Assembly: GCA_903919545.1 (NCBI GenBank)
Contig: CAIXIN010000056.1
Location: forward strand, 1 to 53,104
Origin: an uncultured bacterium
GTDB taxonomy: Bacteria > Bacillota_I > Bacilli_A > Erysipelotrichales > Erysipelotrichaceae
Direction of reading: 5' to 3'
Length of the DNA: 53,104 nt
Below the pieces are notes generated by a model. The model was given only the letters and a program-made list of their open reading frames with translations, was not told the DNA's origin and made no database searches. Below, in pieces: positions 33,539 to 43,422 of this stretch; position 1 is the first letter of the stretch, and every line of letters starts with the position of its first letter. A program made the translations under genes and the position numbers.

Positions 33539-35146
33539 ATGAAGAAAATTCTACTAGTTGTTATCGCATTAGCATTCATTGGCTCAACTCTAACCGGATG
33601 TTCAAGCTACAAAGCCCTCGATAAAACAATCGAAGGTAGTATCGATGTTATGATGTGGTCCGGCGACGGCACCTACATTGAAGACCTCGGTCACAAAGAC
33701 TTGGCACCGGAAGATCTAAAAGGCCAGAATAACGCATCTGTATATGCAGTCGCTAAAGCCTTCAACGCTATTTATCCGAACGTTAAGATCAACGTTTATG
33801 CTAAATCCGGCGGTCCTGGAACTGCTGCTGAATGGGTTCAAGAAATTGAAAACTTCAAAGTAGACCATGGTAAATATCCGGATCTCTATGCTGCTATGGA
33901 TCTTCCTGGCGATATCGCTCGTGGATTCGTTGCTGACCTATCCGTATTTAGCAGTGACCCTTTATACAAATCATTCAACAAATCCATCTTGGGTATGATG
34001 AACTACTACGGCTTCCAAGCTGGTTTACCACAGTTCTTACAACCTTGGGGTATCTACGTTAATAAAGCATTGGCTGAAGATTATAATATTGAAGTTCCAG
34101 AAGCAAACTGGACCATCGACGAATACACAGATTTCATTACTTCTGCTAAACCTGAAGATGGTTTCTATGGAGCGATGGATGTTGATATCGACATCATTCG
34201 TACTGGTGTTACCACCATCGAACAACAAATGAAGAACTACAGCGGAACCGGCGACTATGTCAACTTGGCTTCCGATGAAGTTAAAGCCTTATTGGACTAT
34301 GTTCCTGAATGGGCTTCAGTTGCTGTTTGGGCACAAAATGATGCAGGCAACGTATCTGGCGACTTTATGAACGCACACTGGTGGTGGGGTCATAAAATGT
34401 TTGCTGACAACGTATTGTTGACCAACGCTGGCGATCCTTGGATGATGGGCGATTGCGCTAATCCAGAAGATCCTTGGGGCGGTTCATGTAAGTCTTCCGA
34501 CTGGGATATCTATCCACGTCCTTCTACAGATTATCAAGACAACACTGTTGGTGTAGTATTAGACCCAATGGCTGTCTACAATCATTGTATGGATGACGGC
34601 GATGCTGCTTGTACAACTGAAGAAAATGCTGCTACAAAATTGGCATATACCTTCACAGCTTTCATGGCTGGCGATACAGCTGCATGGCAGGCAAGAGCTG
34701 ATCAAACATTCTTGGATGGAACAACTGTTAAATCCGCTATGAATGATTCTCTACCTTTCGTTACTGGCAAAGCATTCGACGAACAAATGGAAATCTGGTA
34801 TCAACCAGCCATCCACAATCGTTTTGCTGATGCTGCTAAGATGCCTGGTTGGCACCTGATTCTCGACATCTGGGAAAAAGGTCAAGTATGGGCAATTTCC
34901 GATAAAGCTGCTTTATGGTTCTACACTGAAAATGGCGAAAAGAAAACCATCATCAGCGAATTCCTAAGCATGAATAATCCGGAAATCGCTGGCGCAACCC
35001 GCGTATCCCCAAGCTTCCCGAATGAAGTAAAAGCAAGATTGGCTGATTGGAATACATCCGCTAATGAACGCTTCCAGATCGCTGAAACAGCACTGAGAGA
35101 TGCTTTGAAAGAATTCTACGGCTTCAAAGACGCAGACTTCAAATAA
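33539..35146 (+). CDS. Carbohydrate ABC transporter substrate-binding lipoprotein
   Basis: A 535-residue extracellular solute-binding protein (family 1-type) with signal peptide and lipobox LTGC (Cys21). The mature part has DVMMWSGDGTYIED, YPDLYAAMDLPGDIARGF and many Trp residues suited to stacking on sugars. Two cysteine-bearing loops (GDCANPEDPWGGSC and NHCMDDGDAAC) may form disulfides. It has its own operator-controlled promoter and its own terminator, so it is expressed apart from the permeases. Its codons look richer in GGC, AAC, TTC and CCG than its neighbours, which points to very high expression or a different origin. It likely captures beta-gluco-oligosaccharides. Confidence 0.88.
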   Translation: MKKILLVVIALAFIGSTLTGCSSYKALDKTIEGSIDVMMWSGDGTYIEDLGHKDLAPEDLKGQNNASVYAVAKAFNAIYPNVKINVYAKSGGPGTAAEWVQEIENFKVDHGKYPDLYAAMDLPGDIARGFVADLSVFSSDPLYKSFNKSILGMMNYYGFQAGLPQFLQPWGIYVNKALAEDYNIEVPEANWTIDEYTDFITSAKPEDGFYGAMDVDIDIIRTGVTTIEQQMKNYSGTGDYVNLASDEVKALLDYVPEWASVAVWAQNDAGNVSGDFMNAHWWWGHKMFADNVLLTNAGDPWMMGDCANPEDPWGGSCKSSDWDIYPRPSTDYQDNTVGVVLDPMAVYNHCMDDGDAACTTEENAATKLAYTFTAFMAGDTAAWQARADQTFLDGTTVKSAMNDSLPFVTGKAFDEQMEIWYQPAIHNRFADAAKMPGWHLILDIWEKGQVWAISDKAALWFYTENGEKKTIISEFLSMNNPEIAGATRVSPSFPNEVKARLADWNTSANERFQIAETALRDALKEFYGFKDADFK

Positions 35147-35154
35147 TCGTAATT

Positions 35155-35177
35155 AGGCACCTTCGGGTGCCTTTTTT
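35155..35177 (+). terminator. Rho-independent terminator after the binding-protein gene
   Basis: AGGCACC, loop TTCG, GGTGCCT and a T-run. Confidence 0.95.
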
Positions 35178-35196
35178 ATGTCTAGATGAGAAATTG

Positions 35197-35210
35197 CGAA
35201 AACGCTTTCT
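35197..35210. promoter_or_regulatory. LacI-type operator 5, upstream of GH4 and the transporter operon
   Basis: CGAAAACGCTTTCT. It touches the -35 TTGATT (35210-35215) of a promoter with a 17-base spacer and an extended -10 (TGA then TAAAAT at 35233-35238). The ATG at 35248 lies about ten bases after the -10, leaving almost no leader. Confidence 0.72.
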
Positions 35211-35247
35211 TGATTTATAAGATGAATTTTGATAAAATAAATGTATT

Positions 35248-36651
35248 ATGAAAACAAACATAAATACGACTAAAATTGTGGTCATAGGTGCAGGTAGTGC
35301 CTCCTTTGGTTTGGTCAATTTAGGAGCCATTATTCGCCATCCACAACTTAAAGGAATTCGTTTATGTTTGGTTGATATCAATGAATCTGGTCTACAATAC
35401 ATCACTCAATTGGCTCAGAGAATGAATCGTGAATGGAAGGCAGAAATGACCATCACTTCAACCACAGATCGTACTGAGGCTTTGATCGATGCGAATTATA
35501 TAATCTTATCTGTTGCGGTCGATCGTGAAGCCTGTTGGAAAAGCGATGTCGATATCGCACTGAAATATGGAATACGACATTATGGAGAAAACGGTGGTCC
35601 TGGAGCACTGATGCATACAGCGAGAAACATCGCCATCATCATGCCGATCTTAAGGGATATCGAACGATTATGCCCACAGGCAGTTGTCATGAATTTCACG
35701 AATCCTGTGCCTCGTATATGTATCGCCGCAGCTCGTTATACCAAAGTTAAAATGGTGGGTATATGTCATCAGATCGATTTTGGTTATTTGATGGTTGCGA
35801 AGATCTTTCAAGAAGAATATGGATTTAAGGTACCTAAAGATTATCGCTTTACTTGGGAGGGGGATTGGGGGATCTATGGAGACATGGTGAGCCAAGCCAA
35901 AAAGAGATTTATCTTACTGGCTGCAGGGGTCAATCATTTCACTTTCTTCTTATCTCTGATCGATAAACAAACAGGACAAGATCTCTTACCTAAGTTCAAA
36001 GAAAAATTTAAAAATTCTTATCCTGAATTTGAGCCTTATACACGAGAGATCTTATCTACATTAGACATCTTACCTGTATCAGGAGATTGTCATATGTTGG
36101 AATACTTCCCCTTTACTCACAATGAAGCTAAGAAAGCTTGGGAACACTATGATATCCAAATGTATCCTTTGATGAAAGCAGAAGGTGATCGTCACCAGAT
36201 GTGGAGAGAAATCGAAGATTTGGCCTGTGGAAAAGGGTCCATCGATCATCTGCTTCATACCCATACAGAAAGAGCAGAACAGATCATCGTAGCGATGATG
36301 AATGATGAGCCTTATCATGATCAAGCGGTAAATGTGCCTAACCTTGGTTATATCCAAAACTTACCCTTAGATGCCATCGTCGAAGTACCTGCGTCATTTA
36401 TGAAAAATTCGATCAAAGGTGAGACTATAGGAAACCTTCCTGAACTTGCTGCCTTGTGGTGTCGACGTGAAATAGAAAGTGCAGAACTTGCGGTAAAAGC
36501 AGCTGTCAATGGAGATAAAGCTACGCTCCTACAAGCCTTACTCATCAATGGGATGATCGATGATATCCCAAGCGCAAAAGCAATGCTTAAAGATTATCTT
36601 AAAGCCAATACACAGTATCTTCCTCAGTTTAATAAAAAAGGAGAAGCTTGA
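35248..36651 (+). CDS. GH4 family NAD- and metal-dependent glycosidase
   Basis: A 467-residue GH4 enzyme. The NAD-binding start is IVVIGAGSASFG; MNFTNPVP, GICHQ (Cys173, His174) and AGVNHF (His230) are the Mn/NAD active-site stretches. GH4 cleaves glycosides by transient oxidation at C3. The residue after the metal Cys helps define subgroups: 6-phospho-beta-glucosidases usually read CN and 6-phospho-alpha-glucosidases CD, whereas the CH seen here is the pattern of enzymes for unphosphorylated sugars (recalled family knowledge, not tested). The gene heads a ten-gene operon running to 50.5 kb. No RBS is visible and it may be leaderless. Confidence 0.9.
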   Translation: MKTNINTTKIVVIGAGSASFGLVNLGAIIRHPQLKGIRLCLVDINESGLQYITQLAQRMNREWKAEMTITSTTDRTEALIDANYIILSVAVDREACWKSDVDIALKYGIRHYGENGGPGALMHTARNIAIIMPILRDIERLCPQAVVMNFTNPVPRICIAAARYTKVKMVGICHQIDFGYLMVAKIFQEEYGFKVPKDYRFTWEGDWGIYGDMVSQAKKRFILLAAGVNHFTFFLSLIDKQTGQDLLPKFKEKFKNSYPEFEPYTREILSTLDILPVSGDCHMLEYFPFTHNEAKKAWEHYDIQMYPLMKAEGDRHQMWREIEDLACGKGSIDHLLHTHTERAEQIIVAMMNDEPYHDQAVNVPNLGYIQNLPLDAIVEVPASFMKNSIKGETIGNLPELAALWCRREIESAELAVKAAVNGDKATLLQALLINGMIDDIPSAKAMLKDYLKANTQYLPQFNKKGEA

Positions 36652-39554
36652 TGAAACGAATCTCAACTCTGGTCTTATCGTTGTTTCTGAGTTTAAGCTT
36701 ATTAAGCGGATGCCAAAGTGGATCTGCCGTCGAAAACTATAGTGATGGTGAAAGAGACGAAGCTTATTCTTATTTGATTGAAACGCTTAATCAACCTGCT
36801 TTGTTTTATGCGGATTATCTTAAGACTTTAGAGTCAGATTCTTTAGAACTCGAAAAAGAAATAAGTACTGAAGCTTTGGTTTTAGGAGCTTACGCAAGCG
36901 TTGATTTTTCGCTCAATCTTGAAAGCGCTACCACAGCTCAACTTAGAATCTATTATCAAGTTGAAGACGGGACCTTATTATCGCCTATCCTTTCAGTTGC
37001 GATCAATGGGAAGAATCCTTTCGTTGAAGCACTATCGATCGATGTAGCCCTCAATTGGTTCAGTGATACCTCCTCTTTCCCTTTGGATTCATATAAAGAT
37101 GAATCATTACCTCTTCAAACGGTAGATACTTCTATTGTGGCTTTGGATTTCTATGATAATTTACACAGTAGTACTCAACCTTTAAAGTTTGGATTTGAAG
37201 CTGGAGACTCTACTATAAGCTTCACGAATGTTTCTTCTAGTCCAATCAATATCATCAAAGTGGTCTTGATGCCTGTCAATGAGACCCCAAGCTATAGTCA
37301 ATATGCCTCTTCTTTAAGCCTAGAATCTAAAGAAGCCATCTTGACCGATGCGATCCATTATAGTTCTAAGAACTCATCGTTTGTTCGACTCAGCTCTTAT
37401 GGATCTCCATCTGTATCACCTTTCTCAGTCAATACAAAATTACTGAACATCATCGATGGGGTTGCCTGGAATAAATCGGGGCAAGCTGTAAGCTATACGA
37501 TCGACGTAAAAGAAGCTGGAGCGTATGCTTTAGCGGTTCATTATCTCAATGATAAGACTGATTTCCAGGTTTTCCGTTCCATCTTGATTGATGGGAAGAT
37601 CCCATTTCAAGAACTAGAAGCTTATGCCTTTGATTATACAGGTGGAGGTAATTGGGGTGTAGAGCTTATCTCTGATGATCAAAAAGAACCTTACTTGTTT
37701 AATCTAAGTAAAGGAACTCATAAGATTACCTTTATGGCTGAAAATGAACCTTTGGTTCCTTCATTAACGACTATCCGTAATCTGATCGCCCACATCAATG
37801 CCTTTGCCTTAGATATCCGTAAGATCACAGGGAGAGACATCGATCGTAATCGAACATGGAAATTAACGACCTTCTTACCTGAAACAGAAAAGAATCTTAA
37901 TACCTATAAGATCCTTATCAGTCGCTTGGTAAGTGATCTGTCTGTTTACGCCAATAACGGGACATCCTCTTCAGCGCTTTCTTACTTACTTAAAGCCATC
38001 ATGAAACTGGATAAGATGTTGGAAAAACCAGATGAATTGCCTTTGTATTTGGATGATCTATACAGTGCGACTGGATCAGTCACTGAAATGTTGGGCAATA
38101 CCTTGACCACACTTCAAGGCCAAGCCCTTTCATTAGATAGCTTTGCTTTCTATACAGATAAACAACCTTTATTATCCAACGCATCTTTCTTTGATGTTGC
38201 GAATTCAACCGTTTTAGGGTTCATCAATTCCTTTACTTCTAAAAAATACATCGCTAAGAAAGATCCTACTGTACTTAATGTATGGGTCAATCGATCGATC
38301 ACTTATGTCGATACGATGCAGAAACTGGTCGATCAGACTTTTACCCCAGAAACAGGCATCAAAGTAAAGATCTCTGTTATGCCTGATGTCAGTAAATTGA
38401 TTTTGGCCAATGCGACCAATGAAGCACCTGATATTGCCTTAGGATTACCATCCTATATGCCTTATGATTTTGCGATAAGAGATGCCGCTTATCAACTCAG
38501 CTCATTCCCTGATTTCTGGGAAACTGTTGGGAATATGCCTGCTGGATCGATGGTGCCTTATGTCCTCAATGAACAAGTGTATGCAGTTCCTGAAACATTG
38601 GATTTCCATGCGGTTATTTATCGAAAAGACATCTTTGCGAATCTAGATCTTACAGTACCTGACACTTGGCAAGATGTCATAGATATCTTGCCTGAACTTC
38701 AACGTTATGGGATGAACTTCTATCACTTAACGGCTGGAGGAACAGCCTTGAAGTGGTACTATCAGACCAGTCCTTTCGTTTATCAATTTGAAGGCAGTCT
38801 CTATTCTAAAGATGGCTATAGTTCAGCGATCGATAGTCCTGAGACCGTAGCTGGGCTTAAGTTTATGACAGATCTCTTTATCAAATATGCGATTCCTGAA
38901 CAAGTTGCTTCTTTCTATAATGGCTTTAGATTTGGATCATTACCTATCGGTATCACCGATTTTTCAACCTACCTACAAATAAAGAATGCTGCTTCTGAGT
39001 TGACTGGTTTATGGGCGTTAGCGCCTTATCCAGGCATCGAGAATGACCAAGGTGAAGTCTTACGTTGGGACATCGTCAATGGGACAGCAGGCATCATCTT
39101 CAAGAGTACCAAGTATGCGGACAACAGTTGGGACTTTATGAAATGGTGGATATCAACTGAGACCCAAACTTCTTTCGCTTATGCCCTACAATCGACCTAT
39201 GGTCCAGAATATGTATGGTTATCTTCTAATCTAGAAGCAGTTAAGAATGCCCCAATCGATGCGGCAGATAAACGTGTCATGCTTGAACAGTTTACTTGGA
39301 TCAATGACGTGCCTCGTTTACCAGGTGGCTATATGCTAGAACGTGGTCTATCCGACATCTGGAACACCACCGTTTTAGAAGGCACACCAATAAGAGTCGC
39401 CATCGATATGCAGAAGATCAGTATCGATAGAGAAATCAAACGTAAGATGATCGAATTTGGTTACTTAGATACCAATGGGAATGTGATTAAACCTTATATC
39501 GTAAGAGGAGTCGATTGGATCCAAGCTCAAATCGACGCAGCGAAGGAGAACTAA
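36651..39554 (+). CDS. Large composite solute-binding lipoprotein (beta-sandwich domains plus ABC binding-protein core)
   Basis: A 967-residue lipoprotein (lipobox LSGC, Cys21). The ABC solute-binding core occupies only the C-terminal part from about residue 537 ([23 protein letters not shown] through the C-terminus). Before it lie two regions with beta-sandwich character, about 50-190 and 220-370 (for example [21 protein letters not shown] and [14 protein letters not shown], resembling carbohydrate-binding modules), and a helical stretch near 380-490. The extra domains may hold polymeric glucan near the importer. The ATG at 36651 overlaps the GH4 stop by one base, after AAAGGAG. Twice the length of a normal binding protein. 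Confidence 0.82.
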   Translation: MKRISTLVLSLFLSLSLLSGCQSGSAVENYSDGERDEAYSYLIETLNQPALFYADYLKTLESDSLELEKEISTEALVLGAYASVDFSLNLESATTAQLRIYYQVEDGTLLSPILSVAINGKNPFVEALSIDVALNWFSDTSSFPLDSYKDESLPLQTVDTSIVALDFYDNLHSSTQPLKFGFEAGDSTISFTNVSSSPINIIKVVLMPVNETPSYSQYASSLSLESKEAILTDAIHYSSKNSSFVRLSSYGSPSVSPFSVNTKLLNIIDGVAWNKSGQAVSYTIDVKEAGAYALAVHYLNDKTDFQVFRSILIDGKIPFQELEAYAFDYTGGGNWGVELISDDQKEPYLFNLSKGTHKITFMAENEPLVPSLTTIRNLIAHINAFALDIRKITGRDIDRNRTWKLTTFLPETEKNLNTYKILISRLVSDLSVYANNGTSSSALSYLLKAIMKLDKMLEKPDELPLYLDDLYSATGSVTEMLGNTLTTLQGQALSLDSFAFYTDKQPLLSNASFFDVANSTVLGFINSFTSKKYIAKKDPTVLNVWVNRSITYVDTMQKLVDQTFTPETGIKVKISVMPDVSKLILANATNEAPDIALGLPSYMPYDFAIRDAAYQLSSFPDFWETVGNMPAGSMVPYVLNEQVYAVPETLDFHAVIYRKDIFANLDLTVPDTWQDVIDILPELQRYGMNFYHLTAGGTALKWYYQTSPFVYQFEGSLYSKDGYSSAIDSPETVAGLKFMTDLFIKYAIPEQVASFYNGFRFGSLPIGITDFSTYLQIKNAASELTGLWALAPYPGIENDQGEVLRWDIVNGTAGIIFKSTKYADNSWDFMKWWISTETQTSFAYALQSTYGPEYVWLSSNLEAVKNAPIDAADKRVMLEQFTWINDVPRLPGGYMLERGLSDIWNTTVLEGTPIRVAIDMQKISIDREIKRKMIEFGYLDTNGNVIKPYIVRGVDWIQAQIDAAKEN

Positions 39555-39555
39555 G

Positions 39556-40494
39556 ATGAACATCGTTAAACGTGTACGACGAGTCTTTATCGAAAAGGCT
39601 GGTGAATCTACTTTCAATGATTACCTAACGATCTTCTTATTGCTTCTGCCTTATGCTTTATTGTTTTCTTTGTTTGTAGCTATACCTGTAGCCTTAGCGA
39701 TTGGTTTATCATTAACTTACTTTAATACGATACAGGTTCCTGAATTTAAAGGCTTCCTCAACTATATTATGCTTTTGACTCAAGATGAAGTCTTCTTAAA
39801 ATTTGTCTTACCTAACACCTTTAAGTACGCCTTGATTATTGGACCAGGCGGATACTTCTTATCGTTTATCTTGGCTTGGATGTTGGCTCAGATTACCCCT
39901 AGGATGAGGACGATCATCGCCTTGGCTTTGTATACTCCATCGATGGTTGGTGGTGTCTTTATTTCAGTCGTATGGAGAACCTTGTTTTCAGGAGATGAAG
40001 CAGGATACATCAATGCGACACTGATGCAATGGGGATGGATCGTAAGACCCATTCAGTTTCTACAATCCCCACAATATTTAATGAACATCATGATCATTGT
40101 TGGATTATGGTCTGCGATGGGGATAGGCTTCCTTGCGATGTTGGCAGGGATACTGAATACCAACGAAGAACTGTATGAAGCAGCCTATATCGATGGGATC
40201 AAGAATAAACTTCAAGAAGTTATCTATATCACGATTCCTTCGATGAGAAGCCAAATGCTCTTTGGAGCGGTTATGGCCATCGTTGGGGCTTTCAATAGTG
40301 GTTGGATCGGAGTTGCCTTATCAGGCACCAATCCTACACCTCAATATTCAGGTCAATTGATCATCAATCATATTGAAGATTATGGCTTTATACGATATGA
40401 GATGGGATATGCTGCAGCTGTATCAGTGGCTTTGCTTTTGATCATTTGGGGTTTTTCTAAAGTAGCTTACCGCTTGTTTGGAGAAAGGGACTAA
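39556..40494 (+). CDS. Carbohydrate ABC transporter permease, MalF/UgpA type (first pair)
   Basis: A 312-residue permease with about six helices and the cytoplasmic coupling motif [21 protein letters not shown] (EAA loop, with the usual Gly). [24 protein letters not shown] is the first helix. AAGGAG precedes the ATG one base after the previous stop. It pairs with the next gene, and the two probably work with the large binding protein encoded just upstream. Confidence 0.93.
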   Translation: MNIVKRVRRVFIEKAGESTFNDYLTIFLLLLPYALLFSLFVAIPVALAIGLSLTYFNTIQVPEFKGFLNYIMLLTQDEVFLKFVLPNTFKYALIIGPGGYFLSFILAWMLAQITPRMRTIIALALYTPSMVGGVFISVVWRTLFSGDEAGYINATLMQWGWIVRPIQFLQSPQYLMNIMIIVGLWSAMGIGFLAMLAGILNTNEELYEAAYIDGIKNKLQEVIYITIPSMRSQMLFGAVMAIVGAFNSGWIGVALSGTNPTPQYSGQLIINHIEDYGFIRYEMGYAAAVSVALLLIIWGFSKVAYRLFGERD

Positions 40495-40495
40495 T

Positions 40496-41365
40496 ATGGC
40501 ATTCCAAGGCACTAAAATCAATCCTAAGCGTTTTGATAAGTCTCAGCTTAAATTCTATGCAGTCTTAGTTCCTATGGCTTTATTTATGGTCTTACCTGTC
40601 ATATACATCGTCAATCAAGCGTTTAAACCACTCGATGAACTCTTTATGTTTCCCCCAAGATTCTTCGTCATCAAACCTACACTAAAGAACTTCACTGATC
40701 TCTTTAGGACTGCGTCTACGACAGGGGTCCCTATGAGCCGATACTTATTCAATTCGATCATCGTCACCGTAGTCACTGTCTTAGCGAATATCTTGATTAC
40801 GGCTGCGAGTGCTTATGTCTTATCCAAGAAGAAATTCAAACTTAAAAAGAAACTCTTTGCCTTAAATCAGATCGCATTGATGTTTGTGCCTATCGCTGTA
40901 GCGATTCCTCGTTTCTTGATCATCAAGAACGTAGGATTAAGCGATAACTTCTTGGCTCACATCATTCCTTTATTGGCCATGCCTATTGGTCTATTCTTAG
41001 TGAAACAGTTTATGGATGATATACCGGATGCCCTCATCGAAGCCGCAAAACTAGATGGGGCCAATGATTTCCAGATCCTATTAAAGATCGTTATGCCTTT
41101 GGTTAAACCAGCGCTTGCGACGGTAGGTATCTTGACCTTCCAAGTGGTATGGAATGCGACAGAAAGCTCTAGTTTATACATCTCAGATGAAACCTTAAAA
41201 ACCTTTGCCTTCTATCTTAATACTTTGACCTCATCATCTAACACCATTGCGGGGGCAGGGATGTCTGCAGCTGCAGGTTTGATCATGTTCTTACCTAATC
41301 TCATCATCTTTATGTTGCTTCAGTCTAAGGTCATGAACACCATGAGCCATTCTGGGATCAAGTAG
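40496..41365 (+). CDS. Carbohydrate ABC transporter permease, MalG type (first pair)
   Basis: A 289-residue permease with about six helices and the EAA loop [21 protein letters not shown]. The ATG at 40496 follows GAAAGGG and lies one base after the preceding stop; a longer frame from 40478 overlaps the neighbour without an RBS. It forms the second half of the channel with the gene at 39556. No ATPase gene accompanies the pair. Confidence 0.93.
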   Translation: MAFQGTKINPKRFDKSQLKFYAVLVPMALFMVLPVIYIVNQAFKPLDELFMFPPRFFVIKPTLKNFTDLFRTASTTGVPMSRYLFNSIIVTVVTVLANILITAASAYVLSKKKFKLKKKLFALNQIALMFVPIAVAIPRFLIIKNVGLSDNFLAHIIPLLAMPIGLFLVKQFMDDIPDALIEAAKLDGANDFQILLKIVMPLVKPALATVGILTFQVVWNATESSSLYISDETLKTFAFYLNTLTSSSNTIAGAGMSAAAGLIMFLPNLIIFMLLQSKVMNTMSHSGIK

Positions 41366-41373
41366 GAGGCACT

Positions 41374-43422
41374 ATGAAAAAAGCACGTTCATTCTTGATT
41401 CTTCTGCTTGTATTATTTAGCTTTACTTTATCGGTAAGTGCCTCTTCAGCGACTTCTCCTACACGAACCCTAGACTTTAAATTTAACTTGGTTTGGACTC
41501 AAGATGCTTATCTTCCTCAACTAACAGTAACCAATCTAGGATTAAAGAATCCTCAAGATATGGCTATGGATGATCAAGATCATCTCTATATCGTAGATAA
41601 GGAACATCAACGTGTCGTAGAATACGATACGACAACGGACACCATCGTACGTGTATTAGCCTATGAAGGATTCTCTGGTCCTGCGGGCATCTTCTTGGCT
41701 CAAAACGGAGACATCTATGTGGCTGATCCTACCGCAGAAGCCATCTTTAGATTCAATCATGCGGGAGACTATATTGAACAATTCGATCGTCCTACCACGG
41801 CTTCTTTCGGTGATACGCCTTATAAACCATCCAAGGTCGCCGTCGATAATCGAGGTAATCTCTATGTCCAATCTGAAGGGGTCTATAATGGGATCATTCA
41901 GCTCTCCAACTCAGGGGAATTCTTAGGATATTTTGCCTCCAATAAAGTAAAACTCAATATCCTACAAATGCTTCAGGATATGTTTTTCACCGATGAACAA
42001 AAAGAAACCTTGACTGGTAGAGTCCCGACTACTTTCTCTAATCTATTCATGGATAAAGACGGGATCCTATATTCAACCACGATGGGTGGCACCTTAAGCT
42101 TCATGATGCATGGGCTTAAGAAACACAACACTGCTGGACAAGATATGTTTGCGGATCGTTTTATCTGGGGGTTCAGTGATTTCTCAGACATCACGGTTGA
42201 TAAAGATGGGATCATTTATGTGACCACTAAAACGGGTCAGATCTTTGCCTATACCAATGAAGGAGAATTCATCTATTTCTTTGGATCTCGTTATTCTGAA
42301 TCAGACATCGCGGGTCTATTTACCTCGCTTGTATCTATCGCAGTAGATTCAAAAGGCAATCTATGGGCACTTGATTCAGAGAAGTCCTTTATCCAATCCT
42401 TTAAACCAACTGAATATGCCTTAAGCATCTATCAAGCGACCAAGCTCTTTACTGAAGGTCGATATGATGAAGCCACCGTCGTATGGGAAAGCGTCTTACG
42501 TTTGAATCAAATGTCGGTCGTAGCCCATAACGGGATCGGTGCCAACCTAATGTATCAAGAACGCTATGAAGAAGCCATGGTTCATTTTGAAGTTGCGGGT
42601 AATCGATACGCTTATTCTGATGCCTATTGGGAAGTAAGAAATAAGTGGTTACAAACCAATTTAAGCACCATCTTAGCTTCGTTATTGGGTCTGTTCCTCC
42701 TACTTACTTTTGGGGGAAGATTGTTTAAAAAGACCAAAGCCTATGCCTTCTTAAAGAAAGAAAAGAATGCTTTCTTAAGTCTACGTTTCATCTCGGATCT
42801 TCTTCTATTCCTGAAAGTCATGAGGCATCCAATCGATACCTTCTATGACTTGAAAGATAAGTCAAAAGGATCAGTCATAAGTGCGATCGTAGTTTACTTA
42901 GGATTCTTTGGGATCTTTATTTGGTATACCTTAGGGAAAGACTTTATCTATCAGTTCTTATTGGTGGAAGACATCGATATGAATGCGATCGTCATAGGAT
43001 TCTTCTCCTTGACCTTATTGTTTGTCTTATGTAATTACTTGGTCTCATCGATCAATGATGGGGAAGGTGGTTTCGTCGATCTATTTAAAATGATGGCCTA
43101 TAGTTTTGGGCCTATGATGATTGGGTATATCTTGATCATAGGGCTCTCCTATATCTCTACCAACAATGAAGCATTCTTCCTATCGACGATTGAACAAGTC
43201 GCCATGATTTGGACCGGAACGAATTTATTCTTAGGTATACAAGAAGTTCATAACTATGAAACCAAGGCAGCATTTAAGAGCTTGGTGATGACGATCTTAT
43301 TTATGGTTCTGATTGCGGTTGTATTACTGATCGTCATCCTTATGACTGAACAGGTCTATATGTTCTTTGAAGCCATCATCAAGGAGGCACTACGCAATGC
43401 GAATTTTCTAAGAAAAGCTTGA
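41374..43422 (+). CDS. NHL-repeat / TPR / YIP1-domain membrane protein
   Basis: A 682-residue protein in three parts. After a signal peptide, residues about 45-340 form NHL-type beta-propeller repeats (for example NPQDMAMDDQDHLYIVDKEHQRVVEYD and GPAGIFLAQNGDIYVADP), predicted outside. Residues about 345-405 are a TPR-like helical pair (LFTEGRYDEATVVWESVLRLN). A transmembrane helix near 430 is followed by a C-terminal YIP1-like domain with about five helices from about 480. Such proteins recur beside DUF5696 proteins and sugar ABC permeases in Gram-positive bacteria; their function is not established. A strong GGAGG site precedes the ATG. Confidence 0.8.
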   Translation: MKKARSFLILLLVLFSFTLSVSASSATSPTRTLDFKFNLVWTQDAYLPQLTVTNLGLKNPQDMAMDDQDHLYIVDKEHQRVVEYDTTTDTIVRVLAYEGFSGPAGIFLAQNGDIYVADPTAEAIFRFNHAGDYIEQFDRPTTASFGDTPYKPSKVAVDNRGNLYVQSEGVYNGIIQLSNSGEFLGYFASNKVKLNILQMLQDMFFTDEQKETLTGRVPTTFSNLFMDKDGILYSTTMGGTLSFMMHGLKKHNTAGQDMFADRFIWGFSDFSDITVDKDGIIYVTTKTGQIFAYTNEGEFIYFFGSRYSESDIAGLFTSLVSIAVDSKGNLWALDSEKSFIQSFKPTEYALSIYQATKLFTEGRYDEATVVWESVLRLNQMSVVAHNGIGANLMYQERYEEAMVHFEVAGNRYAYSDAYWEVRNKWLQTNLSTILASLLGLFLLLTFGGRLFKKTKAYAFLKKEKNAFLSLRFISDLLLFLKVMRHPIDTFYDLKDKSKGSVISAIVVYLGFFGIFIWYTLGKDFIYQFLLVEDIDMNAIVIGFFSLTLLFVLCNYLVSSINDGEGGFVDLFKMMAYSFGPMMIGYILIIGLSYISTNNEAFFLSTIEQVAMIWTGTNLFLGIQEVHNYETKAAFKSLVMTILFMVLIAVVLLIVILMTEQVYMFFEAIIKEALRNANFLRKA

